From: Streptomyces sp. 130
GTDB lineage: Bacteria; Actinomycetota; Actinomycetes; Streptomycetales; Streptomycetaceae
Assembly (NCBI RefSeq): GCF_007096885.1
Contig: NZ_VJNO01000009.1
Location: 151,368 to 215,367 of the forward strand
Length of the DNA: 64,000 nucleotides
Direction: 5' to 3'
The notes beneath the pieces are model-generated. The model ran no database searches, had not been told where the DNA came from, and saw only the letters and a list, made by a program, of their open reading frames with translations. The position numbers and the translations under genes are program-made. Positions 12,220 to 20,586 of this stretch are shown here, piece by piece; within the stretch, counting starts at the first letter, position 1; each line of letters starts with the position of its first letter.

Positions 12220-13415
12220 GCGCCCCCGCGGCGCCGCCGCTCACCGGACTGCGGGTGGTCGATCTCGCCACGCTCTTCGCGGGCCCGCTCTGCGCGACGA
12301 TGCTGGGCGACTTCGGCGCCGAGGTGATCAAGGTCGAGCACCCGGTGCGCCCGGACCCGTCCCGGGGCCACGGGCCCGCGAAGGACGGGGTGGGCCTGTG
12401 GTGGAAGCTCCTCGGCCGCAACAAGCGCAATCTGACGCTCGACCTCTCCGCGCCGGAGGGCCGCGACCTGCTGCTGCGGCTCGCGGCGGACACCGATGTG
12501 ATCATCGAGAACTTCCGGCCGGGCACGCTGGAGCGGTGGGGGCTCGGCCCCGACGAGCTGCACGCGGTCAACCCGCGCCTCGTGCTGGTGCGCGTCACGG
12601 GCTTCGGCCAGTACGGCCCGTACTCCCACCGGCCCGGCTTCGGGACGCTCGCCGAGGCGATGAGCGGCTTCGCGGCGATCACCGGGGAGCCGGACGGGCC
12701 GCCGACCCTGCCGCCGTTCGGTCTCGCCGACTCGATCGCCGCGCTCGCCACGGCGTACGCGGTGATGGCCGCGCTGGCCGGCCGGGACCGGACCGGCGAG
12801 GGACAGGTCGTCGACATGGCGATCATCGAGCCGATCCTGACCGTGCTCGGCCCGCAGCCGCTCTGGTACGACCAGCTCGGTTACGTACAGCCGCGCACCG
12901 GGAACCGGTCGCGCAACAACGCGCCGCGCAACACCTACCGCACCTCGGACGGGCAGTGGGTGGCCGTCTCCACCTCCGCGCAGTCCGTCGCGGAGCGGGT
13001 GATGCGGCTGGTCGGACGGGCGGACCTGATCGAGGAGCCGTGGTTCGCCTCGGGCGCGACCCGCGCCGAGCACAGCGACGAGCTGGACGAGGCCGTGGGC
13101 CACTGGATCGCCCGGCACAGCCGGGAGGAGGCCCTGTCCGCGTTCGAGAAGGCGGAGGCCGCCATCGCCCCCATCCACGATGTACGGGACGTGATGGAGG
13201 ACCCGCAGTACCGGGCCCTGGACTCGGTCACCGAGGTGGACGACCCGGAGCTCGGCCCGCTGCGGATGCAGAACGTCCTCTTCCGGCTGTCCCGGACCCC
13301 GGGCGCGATCCGCTGGACGGGCCGCCCGCACGGCGCCGACACCGAGGAGATCCTGACCGAGCTGGGGCTGAGCGGGCCCGAGATCTCGGCGCTGCGGGCG
13401 GAGCGGGTGCTGTGA
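12216..13415 (+). CDS. CaiB/BaiF family III CoA-transferase
   Basis: 399 residues, GTG start 12216 coupled to the kinase stop. Family III features are LTGLRVVDLATLFAGPL at the N-terminus, DFGAEVIKVEHP, KRNLTLDL, and the catalytic aspartate in PFGLADSIAALA (about residue 171). Enzymes of this family move CoA between carboxylic acids through an aspartyl-CoA intermediate. The acid substrate is not predictable. With the adjacent lyase it would form an activation-and-cleavage pair of the kind seen for citramalate-like or methylated dicarboxylic acids. Full length for the family and no anomalies. Confidence 0.88.
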   Translation: MSAPAAPPLTGLRVVDLATLFAGPLCATMLGDFGAEVIKVEHPVRPDPSRGHGPAKDGVGLWWKLLGRNKRNLTLDLSAPEGRDLLLRLAADTDVIIENFRPGTLERWGLGPDELHAVNPRLVLVRVTGFGQYGPYSHRPGFGTLAEAMSGFAAITGEPDGPPTLPPFGLADSIAALATAYAVMAALAGRDRTGEGQVVDMAIIEPILTVLGPQPLWYDQLGYVQPRTGNRSRNNAPRNTYRTSDGQWVAVSTSAQSVAERVMRLVGRADLIEEPWFASGATRAEHSDELDEAVGHWIARHSREEALSAFEKAEAAIAPIHDVRDVMEDPQYRALDSVTEVDDPELGPLRMQNVLFRLSRTPGAIRWTGRPHGADTEEILTELGLSGPEISALRAERVL

Positions 13416-14224
13416 GCGCGGCGGCCCCCCTCACCCTGCTGTACGTGCCCGGTGACCGGCCGGACGTCGTGCGCAAGGCGGCCGGCTCGGGGGCGGACGT
13501 GGTGATCGTGGACCTGGAGGACGCGGTCGCCCCCGACCGCAAGGAGTACGCCCGGGCCGCGACGGTGGAGCTGCTGTCGGACCCGCCGTCCGCCACGGCG
13601 CCGCCGCTGCATGTGCGGGTCAACGACGAGGCGGACGTGCTGGCGCTGGCCGGGCTGCCGGGGCTGGGCGGGCTGCGGCTGCCGAAGATCACCCACGCCG
13701 CGTCCGTCCACCGCATCGCGGCGCTGGCCCCCGGGGTGGCCCTGTGCCCTCTCCTGGAGTCGGCCCTCGGCATCGAGCACGCCTACTCGGTGGCCTCCGC
13801 CCACCCCCAGGTCCGCGCCATCGCCCTGGGCGAGGCGGACCTCCGCGCGGACCTGGGCGTACGGGAGGACGCGGGGCTGGACTGGTCGCGCGGCCGGCTG
13901 GTGGTCGCCGCCCGGGCGGCGGGCCTGGCGCCGCCCGCGCAGTCGGTGTTCGCGGACGTCCGGGACCTGGACGGGCTCTGGTCCTCCTGCGCCCACGGGC
14001 GGGCCCTGGGTTTCCTGGGCCGGGCGGCGATCCACCCCCGCCAGCTCCCGGTGATCGAACGCGCGTTCCGTCCGACGCCGCAGGAGGTGGAGGCGGCCTG
14101 GGAGATCGTGGAGGCGGCCCGCGACCAGGCGGGGGCCCAGGCCCTTCCGGACGGACGCTTCGTGGACGCGGCGGTGGTCGCGCAGGCGCGGCGGACGCTG
14201 GCGCTGGCCCAGCGGAAGCGGTGA
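13412..14224 (+). CDS. CitE/HpcH-type aldolase or CoA-ester lyase
   Basis: 270 residues from GTG 13412 (GTGA overlap). It is a TIM-barrel lyase of the HpcH/HpaI-CitE superfamily: LYVPGDRPDVVRKA, DVVIVDLEDAVAPDRK (DLEDAV is the characteristic loop), LRLPKITHA, LCPLLESALGI with the metal-binding Glu, and ALGEADLRADLG with the second acidic ligand. Members such as citramalyl-CoA or malyl-CoA lyase cleave 3-hydroxyacyl-CoA compounds with Mg2+. Being fused by overlap to the CoA-transferase suggests the two act in sequence. It is the last gene of the seven-gene operon, followed by a strong hairpin. Confidence 0.85.
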   Translation: MSAAAPLTLLYVPGDRPDVVRKAAGSGADVVIVDLEDAVAPDRKEYARAATVELLSDPPSATAPPLHVRVNDEADVLALAGLPGLGGLRLPKITHAASVHRIAALAPGVALCPLLESALGIEHAYSVASAHPQVRAIALGEADLRADLGVREDAGLDWSRGRLVVAARAAGLAPPAQSVFADVRDLDGLWSSCAHGRALGFLGRAAIHPRQLPVIERAFRPTPQEVEAAWEIVEAARDQAGAQALPDGRFVDAAVVAQARRTLALAQRKR

Positions 14225-14282
14225 CCTGGCGCTCCGCCCGACCGCTTCGTCCTCAATCGCCGGACGGGCCGGGCTTCACGGC

Positions 14283-14314
14283 TGAGGGGCCGCCGGAATC
14301 CCGGCGGCCCCTCA
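14283..14314. terminator. Bidirectional terminator between the lyase gene and lgt
   Basis: tgaggggccgccgg (14283-14296) and ccggcggcccctca (14301-14314) are perfectly complementary, giving a 14-bp stem with the 4-base loop aatc. It lies between two convergent genes, so it can end both the ADPRH operon and lgt. Confidence 0.85.
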
Positions 14315-14332
14315 CTCAGCTTGCGCGCGGCG

Positions 14333-15313
14333 TCAGCCCTTCGCGGCCTCCGCGGTACCGTCCGCCTTCGGCGCGTCCTCGTCGGCGTCCGCCTTCGGCG
14401 CGTCGGCGTCCGCCTCCGCGGCCGCCGGCTCGTCCGCCTCGGCCTCGTCCGCCTTCTCGTCGGCCTCGTCCGTCTTCTCCGAGGACTCCGGCGCCTCCGG
14501 CGCCCCGGGTTCCACGACCTCCTCGCGGCCCGGCCGGACCTTCGACGAGATCACGATGTACGTCACCGCCAGCACGAACACGATCAGCGCGGTCCACACG
14601 TTGAGCCGCAGGCCCAGGATGTGGTGCGCCTCGTCCACGCGCATGTATTCGATCCACGCGCGCCCCGCGCAGTAGGCCGCGACGTACAGGGCGAACGCCC
14701 GGCCGTGGCCCAGCTTGAAGCGGCGGTCGGCCCAGATCACCAGGACGGCCACCCCGACGCACCACAGCGACTCGTACAGGAAGGTCGGGTGGTAGGTGCC
14801 CGCGACCCGGTTCGGGCCCTCGCTGATCTTCAGCGCCCACGGGACGTCGGTCGCCCTGCCGTACAGCTCCTGGTTGAACCAGTTGCCCCAGCGCCCGCAC
14901 GCCTGGGCGAGGGCGATGCCGGGGGCGAGGGCGTCCGCCCAGGCGGGCAGCGGGATTCCGCGGCGGCGGCAGCCGATCCAGGCACCGACCGCGCCCAGCG
15001 CGATCGCTCCCCAGATGCCGAGGCCGCCCTGCCAGATCTTGAAGGCGTCGACCCAGTCCTCACCGTCGCTGAAGTACAGCTGGTAGTCGGTGATGACGTG
15101 GTAGAGCCGGCCGCCGACAAGCCCGAAGGGCACGGCCCAGACGGCGATGTCGGCGACGGTGCCGGCGGTGCCTCCTCGGGCGACCCAGCGCTTGTTGCCG
15201 AACCAGACGGCGACGAAGACACCGATGATGATGCAGAACGCGTAGCCGCGGAGCGGGATCGGTCCGAGATCGATCACGCCGGTCGACGGGCTGGGAATGT
15301 AGGCAAGGTTCAT
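14333..15313 (-). CDS. lgt: Prolipoprotein diacylglyceryl transferase
   Basis: 326 residues from ATG 15313. Lgt transfers diacylglycerol from phosphatidylglycerol to the lipobox cysteine of prelipoproteins in the membrane. The signature GRWGNWFNQELYG lies at about residues 138-150, with GGRLYHVITD and AGRAWIEYMRVD also visible, plus seven hydrophobic segments. The C-terminal 65 residues form a highly acidic Asp/Glu/Ala/Lys tail (for example TDEADEKADEAEADEP) beyond the last membrane segment, absent from the E. coli enzyme but common in actinobacteria. A 12-bp palindrome agcgtcgacgct (15317-15328) sits just upstream of the start. Confidence 0.96.
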   Translation of the reverse strand: MNLAYIPSPSTGVIDLGPIPLRGYAFCIIIGVFVAVWFGNKRWVARGGTAGTVADIAVWAVPFGLVGGRLYHVITDYQLYFSDGEDWVDAFKIWQGGLGIWGAIALGAVGAWIGCRRRGIPLPAWADALAPGIALAQACGRWGNWFNQELYGRATDVPWALKISEGPNRVAGTYHPTFLYESLWCVGVAVLVIWADRRFKLGHGRAFALYVAAYCAGRAWIEYMRVDEAHHILGLRLNVWTALIVFVLAVTYIVISSKVRPGREEVVEPGAPEAPESSEKTDEADEKADEAEADEPAAAEADADAPKADADEDAPKADGTAEAAKG

Positions 15314-15427
15314 GGCAGCGTCGACGCTACCCTGCCGGGCGGGAGGTAGGACAACCCACCCGGCAACGTCTGGGTAACGAGCGGGCCCCCGATTCCCCCG
15401 ACCGGCCCCCTCACCACCGCCTGCGGG

Positions 15428-16246
15428 CTACGGCGTGGCCGTGGCGGTGGCCGGCTTCTTGCCCTTGTTCGCCTCGGCGACCCACTTCTTCAGATTGGCC
15501 ACGGTGATCGCCTCGTCGCCCTTCTTCGGGAAGATCGACTCCCCGTTGAGCAGGGCCGTCGGCGTGCCCTGGAAGCCGCCTTCGCTGAAGGCCTTGTTGG
15601 ACTTCTGCACCCACGCGTCGTGCGTGCCGTCCTCGACGCAGCCGCGGAATTCGGGCGTGTCGAGACCGTCGACCTTCTTGGCCAGCTCGATCAGCTTGTC
15701 GTTGTCACCGAAGGCGTCGTCGGTCTCCGCGGGCTGGTTGCTGTACAGCACGTCGTGGTAGGCGGGGAACTTTCCGGCGTCCTGCGCGCAGGCCGCCGCG
15801 TTGGCCGCCTTGAGGGAGCCGCTGCCGCCCATGTTGCCGTCGATGATCGTGGCGAGGTGGTAGTCGACCTTGATCTGGCCGTCGCGCTCCATCTCGTGGA
15901 TCGTGTCGCGGAACGCGGTCTCGAACTGGGCGCAGACCGGGCAGCGGAAGTCCTCCCAGATGGTGAGGGTGGACGGGGCGTCGTCCGCGCCGACCCGGAT
16001 GGCCAGGGCGTCCTTGCCGGTCGCTCCGGACGGGGCGACGGCGGGCCCGGACGCCTTGGACTTGTCGCTCTTGCCGTCGGTGTTCGCCGCGATCACGCCG
16101 ACGACGGCGGCCAGGCCGAGGACCCCCACCACGGCCGTGGACACGATCAGCGTGCGGCGCCGGCGGTCGCGCGCCTTCGCCTGCTCACGCTGCTGGATCA
16201 GCCGGTCTCGCGCGGCCCTTTTACCCTGTTCGTTCTTCTCGCTCAC
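15428..16246 (-). CDS. Membrane-anchored DsbA-like thioredoxin-fold protein
   Basis: 272 residues from GTG 16246 (MSEKNEQGKRAARDRL). The basic N-terminus is followed by one membrane segment at about residues 30-50 (TLIVSTAVVGVLGLAAVVGV), leaving the rest outside the cell. The domain has the redox motif FRCPVCAQFE near residues 98-106 and the cis-Pro region GFQGTPTALLNG near the end, typical of DsbA/DsbG-like oxidoreductases. It may act in disulfide formation or isomerisation of exported proteins. A similar protein with CPIC lies at 53587-54435. It sits between lgt and the trp genes, separated from trpA by a hairpin. Confidence 0.88.
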   Translation of the reverse strand: MSEKNEQGKRAARDRLIQQREQAKARDRRRRTLIVSTAVVGVLGLAAVVGVIAANTDGKSDKSKASGPAVAPSGATGKDALAIRVGADDAPSTLTIWEDFRCPVCAQFETAFRDTIHEMERDGQIKVDYHLATIIDGNMGGSGSLKAANAAACAQDAGKFPAYHDVLYSNQPAETDDAFGDNDKLIELAKKVDGLDTPEFRGCVEDGTHDAWVQKSNKAFSEGGFQGTPTALLNGESIFPKKGDEAITVANLKKWVAEANKGKKPATATATP

Positions 16247-16260
16247 ACCGCGCAAACGAC

Positions 16261-16288
16261 CCGGGGAGGCACTCGCGTGCCTCCCCGG
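16261..16288 (-). terminator. Terminator of the trpCMBA operon
   Basis: ccggggaggcac (16261-16272) pairs perfectly with gtgcctccccgg (16277-16288): a 12-bp stem with 4-base loop tcgc, 33 bases after the trpA stop. It separates trp transcription from the DsbA-like gene. Confidence 0.82.
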
Positions 16289-16321
16289 ACCGAGGTCCAC
16301 CCGTTCGGGTGATCTCAGGTG

Positions 16322-17134
16322 TCAGCGCTTTCGAACACCTTCGGCAAGCTCGGCCGCCAGTGAACGGACACCGGCGAGCCCGGTCGCCTCGTCGGGGGCG
16401 TCGAGCAGGCACTTGACGAAGGCCGAACCGACGATGACGCCGTCGGCGAAGCCGGCGACCTCCGCGGCCTGGGCGGCGTCGGACACGCCGAGGCCGACGC
16501 AGACCGGCAGCTCGGTCGTGGCGCGGGTCCGCCGGACCAGGTCCTCCGCCTGCGCGCCGACCGAGGCGCGGGTGCCGGTGACGCCCATCAGGGACGCGGC
16601 GTAGACGAAGCCGGAGCCCGCGTCGGTGATGGTGGCGATCCGCTCGTCCTTGCTGCTGGGCGCGACGACGAAGACGGTGGCCAGACCGTGCCGCCCCGCG
16701 TGCTCGCGCCACAGCGCGGACTCCTGGACCGGCAGGTCGGGCAGGATGCACCCGGCGCCGCCCGCCTCGGCCAGCTCGGCCGTGAACCGCTCGACGCCGT
16801 ACCGGTCGATCGGGTTCCAGTACGTCATGACGAGGATCGGCGCCCCGGTGGCCTCGTGGGCCTCGCGGACCGTGCGCATCACGTCGGCGATCCGCACGCC
16901 GCCGCGCAGCGCGATGTCGTCGGCGGTCTGGATGACCGGGCCGTCGAGCACCGGGTCGCTGTGCGGCAGCCCCACCTCGACGACGTCGGCGCCGCCCGCC
17001 ACGACGGCCTTGACGGCCTCGATGCCGCCGTCGACGGTCGGGAAGCCGGCCGGCAGGTACGCGATGAGCGCGGCCCGGTCCTCGGCCCGCGCGGCGGCGA
17101 GCGTGGTGTTCAGCAGTTCGATGTTGCCGCTCAC
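16322..17134 (-). CDS. trpA: Tryptophan synthase alpha subunit
   Basis: 270 residues, ATG 17134, overlapping the trpB stop by 4 bases. TrpA cleaves indole-3-glycerol phosphate to indole, which is channelled to TrpB. The catalytic Glu is in [11 protein letters not shown] and the catalytic Asp a few residues on in VLDGPVIQ. The phosphate-binding loops [10 protein letters not shown] and [10 protein letters not shown] are present. It is the last gene of trpC-trpM-trpB-trpA, followed by a strong hairpin. Length and motifs are normal. Confidence 0.97.
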   Translation of the reverse strand: MSGNIELLNTTLAAARAEDRAALIAYLPAGFPTVDGGIEAVKAVVAGGADVVEVGLPHSDPVLDGPVIQTADDIALRGGVRIADVMRTVREAHEATGAPILVMTYWNPIDRYGVERFTAELAEAGGAGCILPDLPVQESALWREHAGRHGLATVFVVAPSSKDERIATITDAGSGFVYAASLMGVTGTRASVGAQAEDLVRRTRATTELPVCVGLGVSDAAQAAEVAGFADGVIVGSAFVKCLLDAPDEATGLAGVRSLAAELAEGVRKR

Positions 17135-18417
17135 AGCGCGTCCCCCTCGATCTCCGCGTCACCGCTGCCGGCGTCCGCCTCGACGGCCGCGTCGGTGTCG
17201 TACAGCCCGAAGTAGCGGGCCGCCGTGTCCATGTCCTTGTCGCCGCGCCCGGAGAGGTTGACGAGGATCAGCCCGTCCTTGCCCAGCTCCCGGCCGATCT
17301 CCAGCGCTCCGGCCAGCGCGTGCGCGCTCTCGATGGCCGGGATGATGCCCTCGGTGCGGGAGAGCAGGCGCAGCGCCTGCATGGCCGCGTCGTCGGTGAC
17401 GGCGCGGTACTCGCCCCGGCCCACGTCCTTGAGGTAGGCGTGCTCGGGGCCGATGCCCGGGTAGTCCAGGCCGGCCGAGATGGAGTACGGCTCGGTGATC
17501 TGGCCCTCGTCGTCCTGGAGGACGTAGCTGCGCGAGCCGTGCAGGATGCCGGGCTCGCCCGCGGTGAGGGTCGCCGCGTGCTCGCCGGTCTCCACGCCGT
17601 GTCCGGCGGGCTCGCAGCCGATGAGGCGGACCTCCGCGTCGGGCACGAAGGCGTGGAAGAGGCCGATGGCGTTGGAACCGCCGCCGACGCAGGCGACGGC
17701 CGCGTCCGGCAGCCGGCCGGCCTGCTCCAGGATCTGGCGTCTGGCCTCCACGCCGATGACGCGGTGGAAGTCGCGGACCATCGCCGGGAAGGGGTGCGGT
17801 CCGGCGACCGTGCCGAAGAGGTAGTGGGTGCGGTCCACGTTGGCGACCCAGTCGCGGAACGCCTCGTTGATGGCGTCCTTGAGGGTGCGCGAGCCGGACT
17901 TCACGGCGATGACCTCGGCGCCCAGGATGCGCATGCGCGCCACGTTCAGCGCCTGGCGCCGGGTGTCGATCTCGCCCATGTAGATGGTGCAGTCGAGGCC
18001 GAAGAGGGCGCAGGCGGTCGCGGTGGCGACGCCGTGCTGGCCGGCGCCGGTCTCCGCGATGACCCGGGTCTTGCCCATGCGCCGGGTCAGCAGCGCCTGG
18101 CCCAGCACGTTGTTGATCTTGTGCGAGCCGGTGTGGTTCAGGTCCTCGCGCTTGAGGAAGACGCGGGCTCCGCCGGCGTGCTCGGCGAAGCGGGGCACCT
18201 CGGTGAGGGCACTGGGCCGTCCGGTGTAGTGGACCATCAGCTCGCCGAGCTCGGCGGCGAACGCGGGGTCGGCCTTGGCCTTCTCGTACTCGACGGCGAC
18301 CTCGTCCACGGCGGCGACCAGCGCCTCCGGGATGAACTTGCCGCCGTACGCGCCGAAGTAGCCCTCGGCGCTGGGGATCAGACCCTCCGGGTCCGGGATG
18401 AAGAAGTCGGAAGACAT
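17131..18417 (-). CDS. trpB: Tryptophan synthase beta subunit
   Basis: 428 residues from ATG 18417 ([19 protein letters not shown]), preceded by GAGGAG. The in-frame ATG 24 bases upstream lacks such a site. This PLP enzyme condenses indole and serine to tryptophan. The PLP lysine is in [10 protein letters not shown], the phosphate-binding loop is [10 protein letters not shown], and [13 protein letters not shown] is the conserved loop containing the catalytic Glu. The C-terminal 20 residues are acidic and poorly conserved. The stop overlaps the trpA start. A hairpin lies about 60 bases upstream of the start, between trpM and trpB. Confidence 0.97.
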   Translation of the reverse strand: MSSDFFIPDPEGLIPSAEGYFGAYGGKFIPEALVAAVDEVAVEYEKAKADPAFAAELGELMVHYTGRPSALTEVPRFAEHAGGARVFLKREDLNHTGSHKINNVLGQALLTRRMGKTRVIAETGAGQHGVATATACALFGLDCTIYMGEIDTRRQALNVARMRILGAEVIAVKSGSRTLKDAINEAFRDWVANVDRTHYLFGTVAGPHPFPAMVRDFHRVIGVEARRQILEQAGRLPDAAVACVGGGSNAIGLFHAFVPDAEVRLIGCEPAGHGVETGEHAATLTAGEPGILHGSRSYVLQDDEGQITEPYSISAGLDYPGIGPEHAYLKDVGRGEYRAVTDDAAMQALRLLSRTEGIIPAIESAHALAGALEIGRELGKDGLILVNLSGRGDKDMDTAARYFGLYDTDAAVEADAGSGDAEIEGDAL

Positions 18418-18477
18418 GCGGAATGTGCTCCTCGTCGTCACAGGGGTGGCTGCACCGTCTGCGCCGTGGGCGGAGCG

Positions 18478-18502
18478 CCGCCCCGGTCCTGGACCGGGGC
18501 GG
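18478..18502 (-). promoter_or_regulatory. Hairpin in the trpM-trpB intergenic mRNA
   Basis: ccgccccggtc (18478-18488) and gaccggggcgg (18492-18502) form a perfect 11-bp stem with a 3-base loop. It lies between the trpM stop and trpB start within the transcript. With no T-run after it, it is more likely an mRNA-stability or partial-termination element setting the trpM to trpB ratio than a full terminator. Confidence 0.5.
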
Positions 18503-18514
18503 TTGCGGGCTCGC

Positions 18515-18679
18515 CTACAGCGCGCGCCCGGTGCGCCATCGCATGCCGTTGACCTGGCCTGGCTCGGCGCCGATCACGTACCGCACCCGCCGGCCGTGCA
18601 CCCGGCGCGCGGGCGCCCGGCAGCCGCGGTGCCACGAGGGCAACGCGCAGCGCATCGGCTCGGGGGGCGGGAGGGGCAC
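18515..18679 (-). CDS. trpM: Small tryptophan biosynthesis modulator TrpM
   Basis: A 54-codon frame between trpC and trpB, from GTG 18679 (ATG at 18655 would give 46 residues) to TAG at 18515-18517. The basic peptide contains [19 protein letters not shown] and ends [14 protein letters not shown]. In S. coelicolor a small protein at this exact position, TrpM, was reported to modulate tryptophan biosynthesis and differentiation; position and the Arg-rich composition match. No fold or catalytic motif is visible. The start codon is uncertain. It begins only 7 bases after the trpC stop, so it is probably cotranslated. Confidence 0.75.
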   Translation of the reverse strand: MPLPPPEPMRCALPSWHRGCRAPARRVHGRRVRYVIGAEPGQVNGMRWRTGRAL

Positions 18680-18686
18680 GGGCGGG

Positions 18687-19496
18687 TCAGCCCCGTCCGT
18701 GGCGCAGCGCCGGGTGGGCGCCGGCGGCGACGAGGTCCGCGACGGCGGTGCGCGGGTCGCGGCCGGTGACCAGGGACTCGCCGACCAGCACGGCGTCGGC
18801 GCCGGCGTTGGCGTAGGCGATCAGGTCGTGCGGGCCGCGGACGCCGGACTCGGCCACCTTGACGATGTGGTCCGGGATCTCGGGGGCGACGCGCTCGAAG
18901 GTGGAGCGGTCGACCTTGAGGTCCTTGAGGTTGCGCGCGTTGACGCCGACGATGCGGGCCCCGGCCTGGACGGCGCGCTCCGCCTCCTCCTCGTCGTGCG
19001 CCTCGACCAGCGGCGTGAGGCCGATGGACTCGGCGCGCTCGATCAGGGAGACCAGGGCCTCCTGTTCGAGGGCGGCGACGATCAGCAGCACGAGGTCGGC
19101 GCCGTAGGCGCGCGCCTCCCACAGCTGGTACGAGGTGACGATGAAGTCCTTGCGGAGGATCGGGATGTCGACCTTGGCGCGGACGGCCTCCAGGTCCGCC
19201 AGCGAGCCGCCGAAGCGGCGCTCCTCGGTGAGGACGGAGATGACGGAGGCCCCGCCGGCCTCGTAGTCCGCGGCGAGCGCGGCCGGGTCGGCGATGGCGG
19301 CCAGCGCGCCCTTGGAGGGGCTGGAGCGCTTGACCTCGCAGATGACGGTCACGCCCTCGCCGCGCAGGGCGGCGACGCCGTCCTTGGCGCGGGGGGCGCG
19401 GGCGGCGCGTTCCTTGAGCTCGTCGAGGCTGACCCGCGCCTGCCGCTCCGCGAGGTCGGCGCGCACGCCGTCGATGATCTCGTCGAGCACACTCAC
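18687..19496 (-). CDS. trpC: Indole-3-glycerol phosphate synthase
   Basis: 269 residues from GTG 19496 ([19 protein letters not shown]), preceded by GGAAGGGGG. TrpC closes CdRP to indole-3-glycerol phosphate. Hallmarks are the [10 protein letters not shown] loop with catalytic Lys, [35 protein letters not shown] and the phosphate-binding AESGV and [10 protein letters not shown]. First gene of the trpCMBA operon. No trpF lies beside it, in line with actinobacterial PriA supplying that activity (the his gene at 33927-34652). Confidence 0.97.
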   Translation of the reverse strand: MSVLDEIIDGVRADLAERQARVSLDELKERAARAPRAKDGVAALRGEGVTVICEVKRSSPSKGALAAIADPAALAADYEAGGASVISVLTEERRFGGSLADLEAVRAKVDIPILRKDFIVTSYQLWEARAYGADLVLLIVAALEQEALVSLIERAESIGLTPLVEAHDEEEAERAVQAGARIVGVNARNLKDLKVDRSTFERVAPEIPDHIVKVAESGVRGPHDLIAYANAGADAVLVGESLVTGRDPRTAVADLVAAGAHPALRHGRG

Positions 19497-19623
19497 GCGA
19501 GCGGCCCCCTTCCGGAACGGTGACAGAAAAACGTAGCAGGCCACGGGCTCAGCCACTCCGATGTTATCCGCAGGAGGACGCCGGGCCCGCATCCGGCCGC
19601 CGGCTGTCCCACTGGCTGGGACT

Positions 19624-20139
19624 TCACGGGGCGAGCACGGCGCCGAAGGGGAGGTTCCGGATGACCGTGAAGAGCAGCAGTACGGCGCCGATCGCCCACC
19701 AGTGCACGGGGCGCGGTGCGATCCGCAGGGGCCTGCCGCGGGCCTCGCGGATCAGCCATACGGTCCACAGCGCGGCGAAGACCGCGTAGCCGGCCACGGC
19801 GAGCGCGTTCGCGCCGAAGGCGCTGGCCAGGTCGCCGTGGGCGAAGGCGTGGGCGCTGCGGAGGCCGCCGCAGCCGGGGCAGTAGACGCCGGTGAACCGC
19901 AGCAGCGGACAGACGGGGTAGTGGCCGGGCTGGTTCGGGTCGACGGTCGCGACGTATCCGAAGGCGCCGACGACGGCGGCGAGCACGCCCGCCGGGACGG
20001 CGATCCGCCGCAGCCGCGAGGCGCCGGCCGGGGCCGTGGGGAAGAGGGGGCCCCGGACGGGGGCGAAGGGCGGCGGCCCGGGGGCCGGGGCCGGTGCGGG
20101 GTCCGACGGGGCGGCGGAGGGGGTTGGCGTTGCGTCCAC
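19624..20139 (-). CDS. DUF2752 membrane protein
   Basis: 171 residues from GTG 20139 ([16 protein letters not shown]). A Pro/Ala-rich cytoplasmic leader of about 40 residues is followed by three to four hydrophobic segments and the DUF2752 hallmark [18 protein letters not shown], a cysteine pattern near residues 83-100 that looks like a metal-binding or redox site. The function is unknown for the family. It lies between the trpCMBA and hisI-trpE units and is separated from the latter by a terminator, so it is probably transcribed on its own. Confidence 0.8.
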   Translation of the reverse strand: MDATPTPSAAPSDPAPAPAPGPPPFAPVRGPLFPTAPAGASRLRRIAVPAGVLAAVVGAFGYVATVDPNQPGHYPVCPLLRFTGVYCPGCGGLRSAHAFAHGDLASAFGANALAVAGYAVFAALWTVWLIREARGRPLRIAPRPVHWWAIGAVLLLFTVIRNLPFGAVLAP

Positions 20140-20163
20140 CCGGTGATTGTCGCCGCTGACGCG

Positions 20164-20193
20164 AAAAGGCGCAGCCCGGTCCGGGCCGCGCCT
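20164..20193 (-). terminator. Terminator after the hisI-trpE unit
   Basis: aggcgcagcccgg (20167-20179) and ccgggccgcgcct (20181-20193) pair with one mismatch. On the minus strand the stem is followed directly by TTTT (aaaa at 20164-20167), the classical intrinsic terminator form. It sits about 25 bases after the HGxxPAAW gene. Confidence 0.75.
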
Positions 20194-20216
20194 CTCCGGC
20201 GTGGGTGGTGCGGGGG

Positions 20217-20465
20217 TCAGGAGGTCTGCGCCTGGCCGGCGCGCGCGCGGGCGGCGCGCAGCTCGGCCGACTCCTTCGGCATGCCGAGGCCCGCGGCCTT
20301 CATCGCGAGGCCGACGACACCACCGAGCAGGACGACGCCCATGCCGGCCCAGAAGCCGGCCGGGTTGGCCGCGACCATGAAGACGCCCGCGACGCAGAAG
20401 CCGATGAAGGCGATGATGACACCCGTCCAGGCGGCCGGGGTGTGTCCGTGGCTGCTGCCCGCCAT
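20217..20465 (-). CDS. HGxxPAAW-family small membrane protein
   Basis: 82 residues from ATG 20465. The N-terminus MAGSSHGHTPAAWTGVII holds the defining HGHTPAAW motif, followed by two hydrophobic segments (about residues 14-33 and 38-58) and a basic cytoplasmic tail. It is a conserved actinobacterial family of unknown function, often found beside trpE and the Trp-associated membrane protein, as here. Probably the last gene of hisI-trpE-TIGR02234-HGxxPAAW. Confidence 0.85.
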   Translation of the reverse strand: MAGSSHGHTPAAWTGVIIAFIGFCVAGVFMVAANPAGFWAGMGVVLLGGVVGLAMKAAGLGMPKESAELRAARARAGQAQTS

Positions 20466-20586
20466 GAGTTGCTCCTCGTTGGTGTTGCGCTGTTGGAATC
20501 GCTCGGGTCGCTGTGCCCACGGCCCGTGCCGCTGTGCCAGCTCACCGTCATTGTCCCGTACGTGCGGGTAGGACGTGAGCTGGGGG

